NCBI GenBank assembly: GCA_030704615.1
Contig: CM060734.1
Span: 40,192,042-40,256,041, forward strand
Length of the DNA stretch: 64,000 nt
Source of the DNA: Takakia lepidozioides
Lineage: Eukaryota > Streptophyta > Takakiopsida > Takakiales > Takakiaceae
Direction of reading: 5' to 3'
Shown: piece after piece, positions 39,655 through 50,560 of the stretch
Layout: every line of letters starts with the position of its first letter
How positions within the stretch are numbered: the stretch's first letter is position 1
Notes under the pieces: model-generated
The model's input: the letters and a program-made list of their open reading frames with translations, nothing else
What the model was told of the DNA's origin: nothing
Databases searched by the model: none
Position numbers and translations under genes: made by a program

Positions 39655-42029
39655 ATGCAGCACAGGGACCCCTCTATGACCAGCCTGTGCTGCTTGGAAA
39701 AGGGAGACGTGACATCAAACCACTCGGGGGGTAACGAAGCAGATCATGATTCTTCATCGGCCTTCGTTTCTTTACATGATACTCGGATCGAAGCTAGTGA
39801 TCATAACTCAGAGAAAGTGCCATCAACTTGCACACCACCGCCTTCGAATGAATCTTTTGTGTCACATTCTATTCTTGCTGAGAATGCCAGGATCAACGAT
39901 ACTGATTCTTCAAGCGTTCAAATATCACTTGCTTCGGAGAGGTTAGACACGGCTGAAAATGAGAGCTACAAATGGTCTTCACAATCAACTACGAGCCAAA
40001 TTGAACCTGGAAGAGTTATAGTAGACCCGGATGCCAGAAATTCCTCAGAGTTGAGCAGCTCTTCCCACTGCGGAAGTGATCTAGATTTCCAGAATCATGC
40101 CCCCGGCATTGCAAAGAGGTTCGCTTTCGAATACATTCAACCTCTTGCCAATGATATTCCAGACGGCAATGGTGCTGGGGATGAGGATATGTCAGTTAGG
40201 ATCAGCATCAACACAAGAGGTATCAAGTGCGGGACCCAGAGACTCAGCTGTTCTCAACCTGCATCACCTGTGGCAGCCAAGAGTTATGACAATATAACTT
40301 CTCTACCGTCAGTTTTTTCAGGGCCATTGCCTCATATCCACCCTGTCACTCCTACTTCAGGTAGCACTGACCTAGATATGCAACCCCCAATGCAGCTCGC
40401 AACAGGAGGGGGAACTATCGTCTTTTTAGGACATGGTCCACCTCAAAGATTAGTCCTGGCACAACCGTCGAAAGACACGACCAAGAGGGAAACTTTGGGG
40501 AAAGGCTGTCTTCGCAGGAGATTCTGGAAATAGATGCAGCCCCAGCAGTGAGCGCAGGCCGATATTTGATGCTCTTAAAGGGCCAGAGTTCGAAATCCCC
40601 AAGGTATGCTCTCTCTTCAATAGACAAAAGCTGTACATCCGTGCGATGTACGCATGTATGCACGACATGTTACAACTGTAAGTTAGACAGATCTATGTTC
40701 TCAAGCATATACGTTACTTCTGTGGCATTCATCGTTGTGCTGGATAGGAGTTACTGTAATCATAACCTATGAACAGCTTTGTGGTATCGCCCGCTTTGTG
40801 GCGCACCTTGGCGGGACGAGTGTAACGAAACGGGAACATGATCTCGATCACTAATCATCATATCGAGCCCGGCAGCGAGGTAGATTGATGAGCATAGATC
40901 AGTCATGCTCGGCGTGTTCAGCATAGAGTGTTCAGTGCTCAGTGTCGGATTTTGTTCTCAAGAGTTTGACACTTTTTCTTATCTTGCAAGGCCAGGAATC
41001 AGAGGATTCATTGCTACCAAGCGATGAGCTATGGCCGTTCCTGCTACGCTTTCCAATTGGGGTTTTCCGTATAAGCCTGGGCCTCAGCTGCCAAAGCATT
41101 TTGTGGAAAGACCTTCATGAAGTTCCTTGCATGAATTTCATGCACATTTCTCCCACTGTCCACGTGGTCATCTGGTGGATAGCCCTGGCAACGGTTTGTC
41201 TAATTTCCTGTACTTACACACTCAAATGCATTGTCTACTTCGAAGCCGTGAGGCGAGAGTTCTACCATCCTGTCCGAGTCAACTATTTCTTCACCCCTTG
41301 GATAGTTGGGTTGTTTCTGGCGCAAAGTGTGCCGTCTAGTATCACCAGAGCTATTCATCCATGGTTATGGTGTTTATTGATGGCTCCGATTATAGCCCTG
41401 GAGCTCAAACTCTACGGCCAGTGGCTGTCTAGGGGAGAGAGACGACTCTCTAAAGTGGCCAATCCTTCAACACACTTGTCAGTGGTGGGTAACTTTGTGG
41501 GTGCTAAAGTTGCGGCCATTGTGGGTTGGAAGGAGGTGGCAGTTCTATTCTGGGCTGTGGGGCTCGCGCACTATTTGGTACTGTTTGTTACGTTGTACCA
41601 AAAGGCTTCCTACCAACGTGGCACTAGCATCCCGTGTGTCTGGTCAGCAATTTGACAGCCTCTCAAACATCTTCTTCTTCCTCTCTCTCTTCTTATACAG
41701 CTCTTTGGTAAGGCTTGATCACAGAGTACTGGCCGGATTCAAATAGACCTCTCTTTAATGCATACATGCAGTGGCTGCTTTCCCTTTGTCTGTCCAGAGT
41801 GATTTTCATTTTGTCAGCAGCCGAGACCAGACCAGCACAAATAGCTGGAAACTCTTCTAAACCTTCAAACAGAAGCGAGGGTGCAGTGACATGACGTGTT
41901 AGTCTCCAGGAGCCAAACTTATTATGTACTTAGACTACAGGTTGTGGATGCACACGCGAACATTGTATATAAGAGTTTCCTGTTATGTCTGGTGCAGGTG
42001 CTGCGTTTCAACTTTTTCCGGGGGTTCAG
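39655..42029 (+). pseudogene. SLAC/SLAH-type anion channel paralogue, disrupted
   Basis: Long Ser-rich N-terminal frame from 39655, then a frame change near 40365 to NYRLFRTWSTSKISPG...EILEIDAAPAVSAGRY (compare APAVSAGRYF in the 5.3-kb gene). A one-base shift inside GRY(F)DALKGPEFEIPK precedes donor AAG|GTATGC (about 40603). Exon 40996-41620 encodes ESEDSLLPSDELWPFLLRFP through SKVANPSTHLSVVGNFVGA, then shifts frame after LFVTLYQ and lacks some 20 residues (the HPVFFLFVAAPS region). A further intron (41707-41997) and a short exon VLRFNFFRGFR (41998-42029, donor GTACGC) follow; the 5.3-kb gene has no intron there. The last exon (AWWAYTFPMT) is missing: the Gypsy element begins within 400 bases. 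Dead or badly assembled copy. Confidence 0.85.
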
Positions 42030-42395
42030 GTACGCTTTGCACTCAGTTCGGCTCTCATTTCCCTAGATCCCGCCTCCTATGCTGTAGATCCTTTGAGGTT
42101 ATAGATGTGATTTAAACCAACACTCAACTTCCAAGAGAAGGATAGCACTTGTGTATTGTGTGAGAAATGTGACAAGGATTTTTATGCTAGTTTGTTGTGT
42201 AGTTGAAAGTCAGATGTGGCGGTCGCTGGTGTAAACATGCAGCTTCAAATGCTCATGTCCATTTCACCGTCCAGCTCACAAGCAATAAGGCCAGTGAGGA
42301 CTTGCGGGACTGGAAGATCACATGTCGATTTAGGTAGTCCCAGCAAGCATCACACGGTATCCATTGCCTGATCCAAGATAATGCATTTGTCTCTA
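42030..42395. other. former SLAC intron up to the Gypsy element
   Basis: No coding signal; the exact left edge of the truncated Gypsy copy A is not visible and is placed near 42396 because the methyltransferase frame starts there. Confidence 0.4.
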
Positions 42396-42892
42396 TTTTA
42401 CCAGGATCGTAGTGGACCTGGCCTCCTGTGGGATGCTCAGTTGCAGCAGTTAGTGGAGCCTAATGCTGATGAGCGTGAGCAGACAATGGGTTTTACCACT
42501 AGTACCACGACGGTGCCGTCTCTTTCTGAGGCATCACGTCGTCAGGTATTGGGGCAAGCAATGGATCTCAATTGCTTGATCTGGATTATCAGCTTGGCTA
42601 TGGCTGAGCAACGCGAGTGCGGAGTTCACTTCCCTCGATGGTCTCTCTGCCTACCGAGACGGTACAGGCAGTGAGTGGGGGCGAGCATGAAAGGACCACG
42701 GGGTGCAGGCATCCATGGCACACGTGGGAGGCGCTCGAGGTTCAGAGGGAGTTGGCAGGCAGGGCGGCGGTGATGGATGAGGTTGGGGATTTTTCTCGGG
42801 TTGAGGAAGTCCTCGAGGATGAGATGATGGGGCAAGATGAGGCCTTGTCATTGACTGAGCAGGCAGGGAGTACTGCTCAAGAGGTTGCAACA
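42396..42892 (+). pseudogene. C5 cytosine methyltransferase C-terminal part plus linker (Gypsy copy A)
   Basis: The frame from about 42405 reads DRSGPGLLWDAQLQQLVEPN, ADEREQTMGF, then PSLSEASRRQVLGQAMDLNC. This is the end of a C5-MTase: a motif-IX-like PxxxERxxxMGF stretch and motif X (RRxxLGxAMDxN). A one-base frameshift near 42610 leads into an acidic linker (EVLEDEMMGQDEALSLTEQA) ending TAG at 42893, after which the same frame continues into RT. The upstream half (motifs I-VI) is absent here but is present in copy B at 63545-64000, so the two copies together define the domain. Confidence 0.72.
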
Positions 42893-45800
42893 TAGCAACC
42901 ACTGGACGCGTCCTCTACCTCTAAGCCCACTGGACTTAAGGTTGCAGTTACGGAGGACAATTGGAAGCCTGACATTGGACCCATTGTCACCGGAGGAGAG
43001 AGACGACGTATACGGCGGTTTCTGAGGGCTTACAGGAATTGCTTTGCCTTCAGCTTGAAGGACTTGGGAGCACTGAAGGGTCAAGAGATTCGTTCCTATA
43101 GATACAGTGACATGGAGAGGTCTTTGATTCAGATGAGGACTCAAGATCTCTGGGAGGCTGGTTTGGTGGAGCTCTCTGGTGGAGAGTATGCTTCAGCCAC
43201 AGTGATGTCAGCCAAGAAAGATGTCTATGGCAATTGGACGGAGAGACATATGTGCGGTGATTACCAACCTGTAAATCGTCAGACCAAGTCCGATAAGTAT
43301 GCCATGCCAACACCAGAGGAGATCTTTGATGCCATCGGGCATGCTAAGATCTTTAGCACTTTGGATTTACGATCCGGATATCACCAGTTGCCAATCAAGG
43401 AGGCGGACAAGCAGAAGACGACATTCTGGGGGATCAATGAGCACGGCAAGGATTGCCTATATCAGTGGCGGTTCTTACAATTTGGGCTTAAGAATGCTCC
43501 TGCAGAGTTTCAGAGAGTCATGGATAGGATTCTAGCAGGGGTGAACTTTGTTTGGTGCTATATAGATGACATTATCATCTTTAGTGCTACGGTGGAGGAG
43601 CATAAGAGACACCTTCAGGTGATATTGGAGCGCTTGAGAGCGCACGGATTGAAGTTGCATCCGGGGAAGTGAAAGTTTTTCCACACCCAGATTGAGTATC
43701 TGGGTCACATGATATATCTTGGAGGATTGGGGGTACAGCAGACTAAGGTAGAGGCCATTGCACAAATTCCACGCCCCACGGATGTGAGCCGAGTTCGAGC
43801 TTTCATGGGGTTGACAAATTATTATAGACGGTTTGTCAAGGGATTTAGTGCCATTGTAAAGGCTCTAACCAAGCTGACCAAGGTGGACCAGGAGTGGCAG
43901 TTAGAAGATGAGCAGGAACGAGCTTTTCAAGAGCTCAAGGCGAGGTTGACCTCGGCGCCTATCCTGAGACGACCTATCAGGGGGCGTCCCTTTCAGCTGG
44001 ATTGGAGCATGCTGGGGCTTGGAGCGGTGCTCACACAAGTGGATGATGAGGGAAGAGAGTTCGTAGTGGCTTATGCTAGCCGCTCGAACAACGCTGCAGA
44101 GGCTAAGTACAGCTCATATCAGGGAGAGTGCTGCAGTGTGGGCCGTGACACACTTCAGGTACTATCTATACGCCAATCTCTTCACCCTTGTCACGGATCA
44201 CCAGCCACTCAAGTGGTTGATGGAGTCAGACAAGCTTACGGGGAATCTTGCACGGTGGGCACTCATACTCCAGGAGTATGACTTTCAGATTGTGCATCGA
44301 CCGAGTTTGGTCAATCAAGATGCAGATGGATTGAGTCGCAATCCATGCACGAGCTAGCAGGATGACACTGGAGCTCGGTGGCATGGTGAGACGGACGAGG
44401 AGATGGTGTCGGGATGACATGCATCTGCCTTTTTGTGTATCTTGGCATCGGGAGGTCAGGTTGGACCTACAACAAGGATGACTGTAGACGGAGTGTTTGA
44501 GGACCCTGAGGCTAGTGATGAGCCAGGTGGTACCCGAGATATACATGAGGATTTGGCTGTGTTGGACTACCTCCGTATTGGAGACACGGCAGCCACTGTG
44601 ACTGCCAAGGAGATGGATCGGATCCTGCAACGAGCCAAGAGGTTCAAGTGGGAGGGGATACACCTGCTCCGAGTATGGGAGGATGGTCGGGTGAGGATTG
44701 TGCCTCACCCCACACAGCGTGCACGGTTAGTGCGGCATGCCCATGAGGAGTTGAGGCATTTTGGAGTGTGACGCACTCACAGTTTACTGCAGGGGCAGTA
44801 TTGGTGGCGTGGAATGCATACAGAGGTGCAACAGTTCGTGGCTAGGTGCATGGTGTGTGACAGGGTGCGTGCTTCATTCAACGCCCCTACACCACAGTTG
44901 CATCCTTTACCAATCATGGGGTTGGGCTACAGGTAGAGTCTTGACTTTGCAAGACCGTTGCCACTGACTATGCGTCACCACAGATATGTGTTGGTGATGG
45001 TGGAGCACTTCTCCAAGTGGATTGAGTTGGTTCCATTGCTTGACAAGGCTAGTGAGGGGGCTGCGTATGCATTCTTGGATCGTGTGCTTAGCCGATTCGG
45101 TGCTCCAGCTGAGGTACTCACGGACCAAGGGAGAGAGTTCTTGGGGGAGTTTCAGGCTTTGTGTGATAAAGCCTTGATAGACCACCGCACCACTTCTCGG
45201 GATGATCCTGAGGCCGATGGCTTGGCAAAGAAAGTTGTTCAGACGGTGAAGAGGGGTTTGCACAAGTATGGCTTGTAGAAGGGACACCTAGGAGATTGGG
45301 ATCTTCAAGTGCCTTGGTTAGCCATGGGCTACAGGTTCAGCAAACAAACATCACTTGCCTTCTTCTCACCATATTTCCTTCTCTTTGGCCGAGAGCTGGA
45401 TTTGCCTGCAGCTATACGTAGGGACACTGCTCAAGTCCTTAACCTTGACGATCCGGACGTGTGGGTACGTGCATGTAGTCAGCGTGCAGAGTTATTCAAG
45501 AAAATCATGCCCATGGTTTTTGAGAACCTTGCCATTGCACAGCACCGTGATACGTTGAGGTATGCCACTATACGTGGTGGAGGATATCATCCTGGCGTTC
45601 GGAGGTTTAGCCCTGGTGACTATGTTTATTTGCAGCAGACTGCTCCTACGACCCTGGATGTTACTGCAGGGCGTGTTATTCTGAGGGTTCGAGAGGTGTT
45701 GCCCTCAGGAGTCCTGATCTTGGAGGGTCGGGATGGCATGACTTGGAAAGACCATGTGCGTAATTGTGCGTCATGTCACCTTCTCAATGTCGATGGCAGA

Positions 45801-45983
45801 CTTGACCCAAACTTGGCAGTGGTACCTGCAGGTTTGAGGTGCATGCTCTGTGGGTCTGCCAAAGGGGCAGCCACCATGCTGGTGTGTGATCGATATTCAA
45901 GAGGTTGGCATATGGGATACTTGACACCACCTCTTGAGAGGGTTCCTGATGGAGATTGGTTATATCCACACTGCTTGGGATAG
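42893..45983 (+). pseudogene. Gypsy RT-RNase H-integrase-PHD polyprotein (copy A)
   Basis: RT: TKSDKYAMPTPEEIFDAIG, STLDLRSGYHQLPI, catalytic WCYIDDIIIFS (43555); TGA at 43670; then HTQIEYLGHMIY and VRAFMGLTNYYRRFVKGFS. RNase H: FQLDWSMLGLGAVLTQ, a frameshift near 44130, then HQPLKWLMESDKLTGNLARW and QDADGLSRNP. Integrase in one frame from 44358: zinc region (EELRHFG...RCMVCDRV), core WIELVPL, EVLTDQGREFLGEF, TSRDDPEADGLAKKVVQTVK. Tail 45835-45983: CMLCGSAKGAATMLVCDRYS, RGWHMGYLTPPLERVPDGDW, LYPHC, a PHD finger with three Cys changed to Tyr. In-frame stops at 44355, 44415, 44769, 44934 and 45276. Defective copy. Confidence 0.92.
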
Positions 45984-46243
45984 TGGCAGTGGACATGACT
46001 AGAGGCAGCTAACAAGACATGGGAGGCCAAGCTCATAGGAGTCAATACACGAGATCCCAGGCTCAAGTTCACAGGTTGCAAGACGACGACTAACGATGGG
46101 GCAACTCTTGCACCCGGCCTCTTGATCTATCGAGTTTGAGTGTAGTAGGGACAGTGGTGGAGGACTTAGTGAGGCTATGGTAACTATCACATCTTGTGGC
46201 TACCTGAACTTAGAGGGACCTAAGCACCAGCTAGGGGGGCGAT
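45984..46243 (+). other. Gypsy copy A 3' untranslated region with polypurine tract
   Basis: No coding signal. AGGGGGGCGA at 46233-46242, immediately before the LTR, is a polypurine tract for plus-strand priming. Confidence 0.65.
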
Positions 46244-46761
46244 TGTGTGGACTAGTGACTGCCATAGTGGGCAGCATAGTGGCAGCCTAGTGACTGACTA
46301 GTTGTAGCCTAGTGGTTGGACTAGTGGCTGGACTAGTGGTGGACTAGTGATATACTAGTGTGTGGTGTGCACATGTGTTGTGTGGTTTTGGACAGCGATG
46401 TAGTTGTGTAGCGATATGTATGCGCACGACAGCTGTCAAGTTATTTTATCACCAGTGTGAAACTAGCTAGAAAATAGCTAGCTTTTACATATTGACATTT
46501 GGGATTGGCCTAAGTGTCAATCCAGGGGTCAAGGCAGATTTAGGCCCTGGAGTGGTTATCTTCACGGCAAGCGTGGGAGGCTCATCTTTCTTGAGTTGAG
46601 CCTCACCGCGCCTAGCTATGGCGCCGTAGTGTGGATTCCCCATGGCATGGGGTGCACTTGGCTTGACTTGTATTTGAGTGATGAGGTTATATATGCATGA
46701 GTTTATGCTTCAGCTTTGTGAGCTCGCATGAGCTTGTGCTTGTATTCTTCCTCTTTATCAT
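46244..46761 (+). repeat. Gypsy copy A 3' LTR
   Basis: Starts TGTGTGGACTAGTGACTGCC right after the polypurine tract; about 518 bases to the start of the next copy. The first 100 bases are a string of TAGTG/CTAGTG units. Ends near TTTATCA. Confidence 0.8.
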
Positions 46762-46939
46762 TGTGTGGACTAGTGACTGCCATAGTGGGCAGCATAGTGG
46801 CAGCCTAGTGACTGACTAGTTGTAGCCTAGTGGTTGGACTAGTGGTTGGACTAGTGGTATACTAGTGTGTGGTGTGCATATGTGTTGTGTGGTTTTGGAC
46901 GGCGATGTTGTTGTGTAGCGATATGTATGCGCACGACAC
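46762..46939 (+). repeat. second, truncated Gypsy LTR in tandem
   Basis: Repeats the first 178 bases of the preceding LTR with a few changes (ATTGTGTGGACTAGTGACTG to GCGCACGACA), directly abutting it with no internal sequence, then is cut by the Copia fragment. Confidence 0.8.
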
Positions 46940-49300
46940 TTGATTGTTCTACATTAGGTTTGACAAGACCAATTGTCTCATCATATTCATACTCCGTTTC
47001 TTCATGTTCCTTTGAACATTCAGAGGTAGTATCTATGGGTATCTTGGGGGATTGAGTAGCGGTAGGAGTTATATCTCCCCCTTCAGCACGAACCAATGAT
47101 TTTTCATCAAAGATGATATCACGGCTTAAAAACATCTTTTTGGTTTCTTTATCATAGACTTTATAAGCTGTTTACCCTTCTTGTTCTCTATATCCAATTA
47201 GTATGCATGGAAAACTTTTGTAATCCCACTTCTTTCTCAATTCATCCGGGACATGAATATGAGCTGGACACCCAAAAACCCTAAGATTGCTTAAATCGGG
47301 TTTCTACCATGCCACACCTCAAATGGGGTAGCATTTGATACTGAGGATGTGAGAGACCGATTTTGGAGATAACAGGCAGTAGCCACTGCCTCTGCCCAAA
47401 AAGTCTTTGGCAGTTTTGCTAACTTGAGCATACACCGTACACTTTTAACTAGGGTTCTTTTTTCTTTCTGAAACCCCATTTTGTTGTGGAGTATAGGCAG
47501 TAATGAATTGATGCACAATCCCATTGTGTTCACAGAATTGATTAAACTCATTCGATGCATATTCACCACCGCCGTCTGATCGAAAAACTTTGATGTTCTT
47601 TCCTGTTTGTTTTTCAGCATATGTTTTATAGATCTTGAACTTATCAAACACTTCATTCTTATGTTTTAGAAAGTAAATTACTGTGAAGCGTGATTTGTCA
47701 TCTATAAATGTAGCAAAATACCTTGCTTGAGTTTGTATGGGACCGCATATGTATGAATGAATAATTTCGAGCATATCAATTGCACGAGTTCCTCCACCTT
47801 GTGGAAATGCTTGGCGATGCTGCTTCCCTGCCATACAACTCTGGCATATAGACAATTCTCTTAGTTGTCCACTTAAACCGATAACCATTTCTTTACTTTG
47901 CATGTCTTTTATGGTTTTCAAATTTAAGTGACCCAATCTTTGATGCCATAGTCGAGCCTGATCTTCTTCTTTTGTTAGTACGGATAGACCACACTCTGAT
48001 GCAGGAACACCAACACCAACTGGGTATAGTGCACGCTGCAATGAACAAGTGATGGCAGTCGGATTTCCTGCCCTTCTTATGGTACACTTATCTAGTGTAA
48101 ACTCGAAACTTGTTCCAGCTTGAGTCGATTTACCAACGGACAACAAATTCTTTTTCAGCCCTGGTACATAAAACACGTCTTGTACTTCGGTTCTCAATCC
48201 TGATGTATTACTGACTGTTACCATGCCCTGTCCTACAGCTTGTTGAGTGCTATCATCTCCCAGACATATTGGTATGGGAGAATCAAAAAGTTTATAGGAA
48301 CTGAACCACTCTCTGTAAGGAGACATATGCTCGGACGCACCAGAGTCCAGATACCATGTATCTTTAGAAATGGTGCCAACAGACAAATAAGCAGTAAACA
48401 ATTGAATACCAATTGAATCACTAGAATTTGCCGTATTTGCTTGGGACTTAAATATCCCGTTGGCTCTATCTGCTGCTTTAATTCTGCATTCAACAACGAT
48501 GTGCCTCTTCTTACGACAATAGAAACAAGTTCATTTCTTTCTTTTGGAGTCATTTCGAACATCAAAGGAGTTTCCACTTCCGTCTTGATTTCTCTTGTTG
48601 GATTTTTGACCGAATCCATTTTGACTCTGAAAGTTGCATTTGTTCCACCTTTTGTCTTTATTGCCTGGATGGCTTGTGTAAAATGTTGAAGATGACGCGT
48701 TCCTTTTTCTCGAGGAACTATTATTCATGGCTTCTTCCTGTTGTAGTCTTCCACATAACGTTGGATAAGATAGTTCAGGGTTGTTGCCCACGGTTGTTAC
48801 AAACGACCGCCATGAAAGAGGCAAACTGGATAGGAGTTGTATTACAGCCTCATCATCTAAGATCTCCAAACCGGCTGCAACCATGTGGTTTAACATGCCT
48901 TGGAATGATTCCAAGAATGCTGTAACAGGTTCTCCTTCCTTCATTTCCATTCCCATGAATTTCTTCTTAAGCATTAATTGCGTGGTTCTATCAGTATGTT
49001 CATAGAGCCTCGTGAAGTATTCCCAAACTTCACTGGCCGTATCAAGATTTCTGACCATCGCTAACTGACTATCTCTGCAGTTCAGAAGGATGTCACACTT
49101 GGCTCTAGTGTTCTGAAGTTGCTAGGCCTTCTGTTCGTCAGGATCATCTGACCCTGGGTCTTGATCAACACCTTTTACTACATTTAGTAAATCATTTCTT
49201 AGCAACAGAATTTCAATTTTCATTTTCCAAATTGTGAAATTTGTGCCATTTAGTTTTTCAATCATTATGGAACGATGCTAAGAAGGTACCGATGCCATGG
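46940..49300 (-). pseudogene. Copia gag-protease-integrase polyprotein, 3' truncated
   Basis: The minus strand starts at 49300 with MASVPS, TAG, then MIEKLNGTNFTIWKMKIEIL. Gag continues with TASEVWEYFTRLYEHTDRTT (49030) and LLSSLPLSWRSFVTTVGNNP. Protease at 48340: DTWYLDSGASEHMSP. Pre-integrase: LWHQRLGHLNLKTI and CQSCMAGKQHRQ. Integrase core: FIDDKSRF, FRSDGGGEYASNEFNQFC and YTPQQNGVSER (47480), frameshift, KTFWAEAVATACYLQNRS, and then FLSRDIIFDEKSLV with an acidic linker ending IGLVKPNVEQSS at 46940. RT and RNase H are missing; the break abuts the Gypsy LTR. Several TAG/TGA stops. Confidence 0.88.
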
Positions 49301-49594
49301 TAGACTCTGATTGTTAGATCAGATTAGTACCACGGACCAGCAGTGCTTATGGTTGATGGTGTGCACTGATCGTTGGATCAAGCTAGTACCACAACCAAGT
49401 AGAACTGCTTACCCTTCTATTTTGATATCTTTTAATCCTCAATCATATTGATGAAGGACTCGGAAAGATAAGAGAATGAACACATTCCACATGAGAATAT
49501 TGTATCTATGTTTTCTTTGAATCTACTAGAGAATGAGCCCATCATCTTTCTTATTAGAAAGAGAATGCTCATCTCTATCTTTTCTTCTAATCTA

Positions 49595-49606
49595 GCTCCG
49601 ATACCA
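49595..49606 (-). promoter_or_regulatory. Copia primer-binding site
   Basis: The minus strand reads TGGTATCGGAGC, one change from the initiator tRNA-Met complement TGGTATCAGAGC. It lies between the LTR (beginning 49607 on the plus strand as TGTAACAAATTAC) and gag. Confidence 0.75.
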
Positions 49607-50008
49607 TGTAACAAATTACACAATATCTACTCTCATACATCATTGCATGTAATTAGAGAGAGTAATTAGAGAGAGTGAAGAAAAACATGGATCTAGATAT
49701 TCTTCTGTAATTACACTTCTTCTATGTACGAAGACAAAGAATAGCTACAAGTGTTCAAAGTGGGGAGGATGAAGGGGTTCTGTAACTGATAGATTCCAGG
49801 AGAGAGACACATGCATAGGACAGGGAATTCCTCTGGATTTACAGGTCAAAATGTGCACCATAAGCAGATGTGGTTAGCATGCCCAAATTTGTCCTTACCG
49901 TCTGTGTAGGCAATTCGAAAGTTGGAAGGGAAAAAGCCTTCTCTTGGAGACAGCAGGTGCCTCTAGTGGAGCAGATTTTATTTTCTGTTGGCAGGATCTA
50001 ATATTTGA
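49607..50008 (-). repeat. Copia 5' LTR and unresolved junction with Gypsy copy B
   Basis: The LTR begins at 49607 (its 3' end on the minus strand is TTGTTACA). Its far end is not visible to me; it lies before about 49970. Gypsy gag sequence is recognisable from about 50009. Confidence 0.5.
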
Positions 50009-50494
50009 TTTCACTTGACGAAGGTATGGCTACGGGAGAGAGTGTTGAAAGTAGCAATCCTCAATTGTGGGAGCGGGGAGGCTTTCACTCGCATGAGGCG
50101 CTTGATAAATGTAACCCAAGGGGTTACGGAAGCTCAGGCAGTCCAATTTTGGTATGGGATATTGGACAAGGAGTTGAGGAGAAGGGTGCGGGATGCAACT
50201 CTCCTACAAGCGGCCCAACCCACCTTAACAAATGTGTTTTTGCTGGCAGAGCAGATAGAGCTCAACATGGTGGAGGAATGAGTGGTCATGGTGGGATTTG
50301 CTAAGGAGACACCACGGGGTAGTGGTGCTCCTAGCCAACCACTACCTCAATGTGCTCAAGGCAACAAGGGGGCTCAGATGAAGCTCAGGGAAGGGCAGAG
50401 AGGACCTCAGATGCATGGGTCTCTCCCTTCATTTGCAGGCCAACAACGGGCGGATGTGGTGTGTTGGACATGTGGAGGACCCCACGTCAAGAAG
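50009..50494 (+). pseudogene. Gypsy copy B gag, N-terminal part (before MULE insertion)
   Basis: The frame reads LTKVWLRERVLKVAI (upstream is cut by a TGA at 50006), then AVQFWYGILDKELRRRVRDA and NVFLLAEQIELNMVEE; TGA at 50279 interrupts the frame, which continues VVMVGFAKETPRGSGAPSQP to the zinc knuckle CWTCGGPHVKK at 50460-50494. The final ten bases, CGTCAAGAAG, are the target-site duplication of the Mutator-like element. The knuckle resumes with KKDCP at 61809. Confidence 0.85.
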
Positions 50495-50560
50495 CAACGA
50501 CGCAATGGCGTGAGCGTTGCACGTGAGCGCGCGAGCGTACGCTCACGCCAGCTGACGTGG
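50495..50560 (+). repeat. MULE left terminal inverted repeat
   Basis: CAACGACGCAATGGCGTGAG, then ACGTGAGCGCGCGAGCG and ACGCTCACGCCA: the TIR itself folds (GGCGTGAGCG...CGCTCACGCC). It is followed by repeats of TGACGTGGCGTGAGC to about 50640. Confidence 0.8.
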
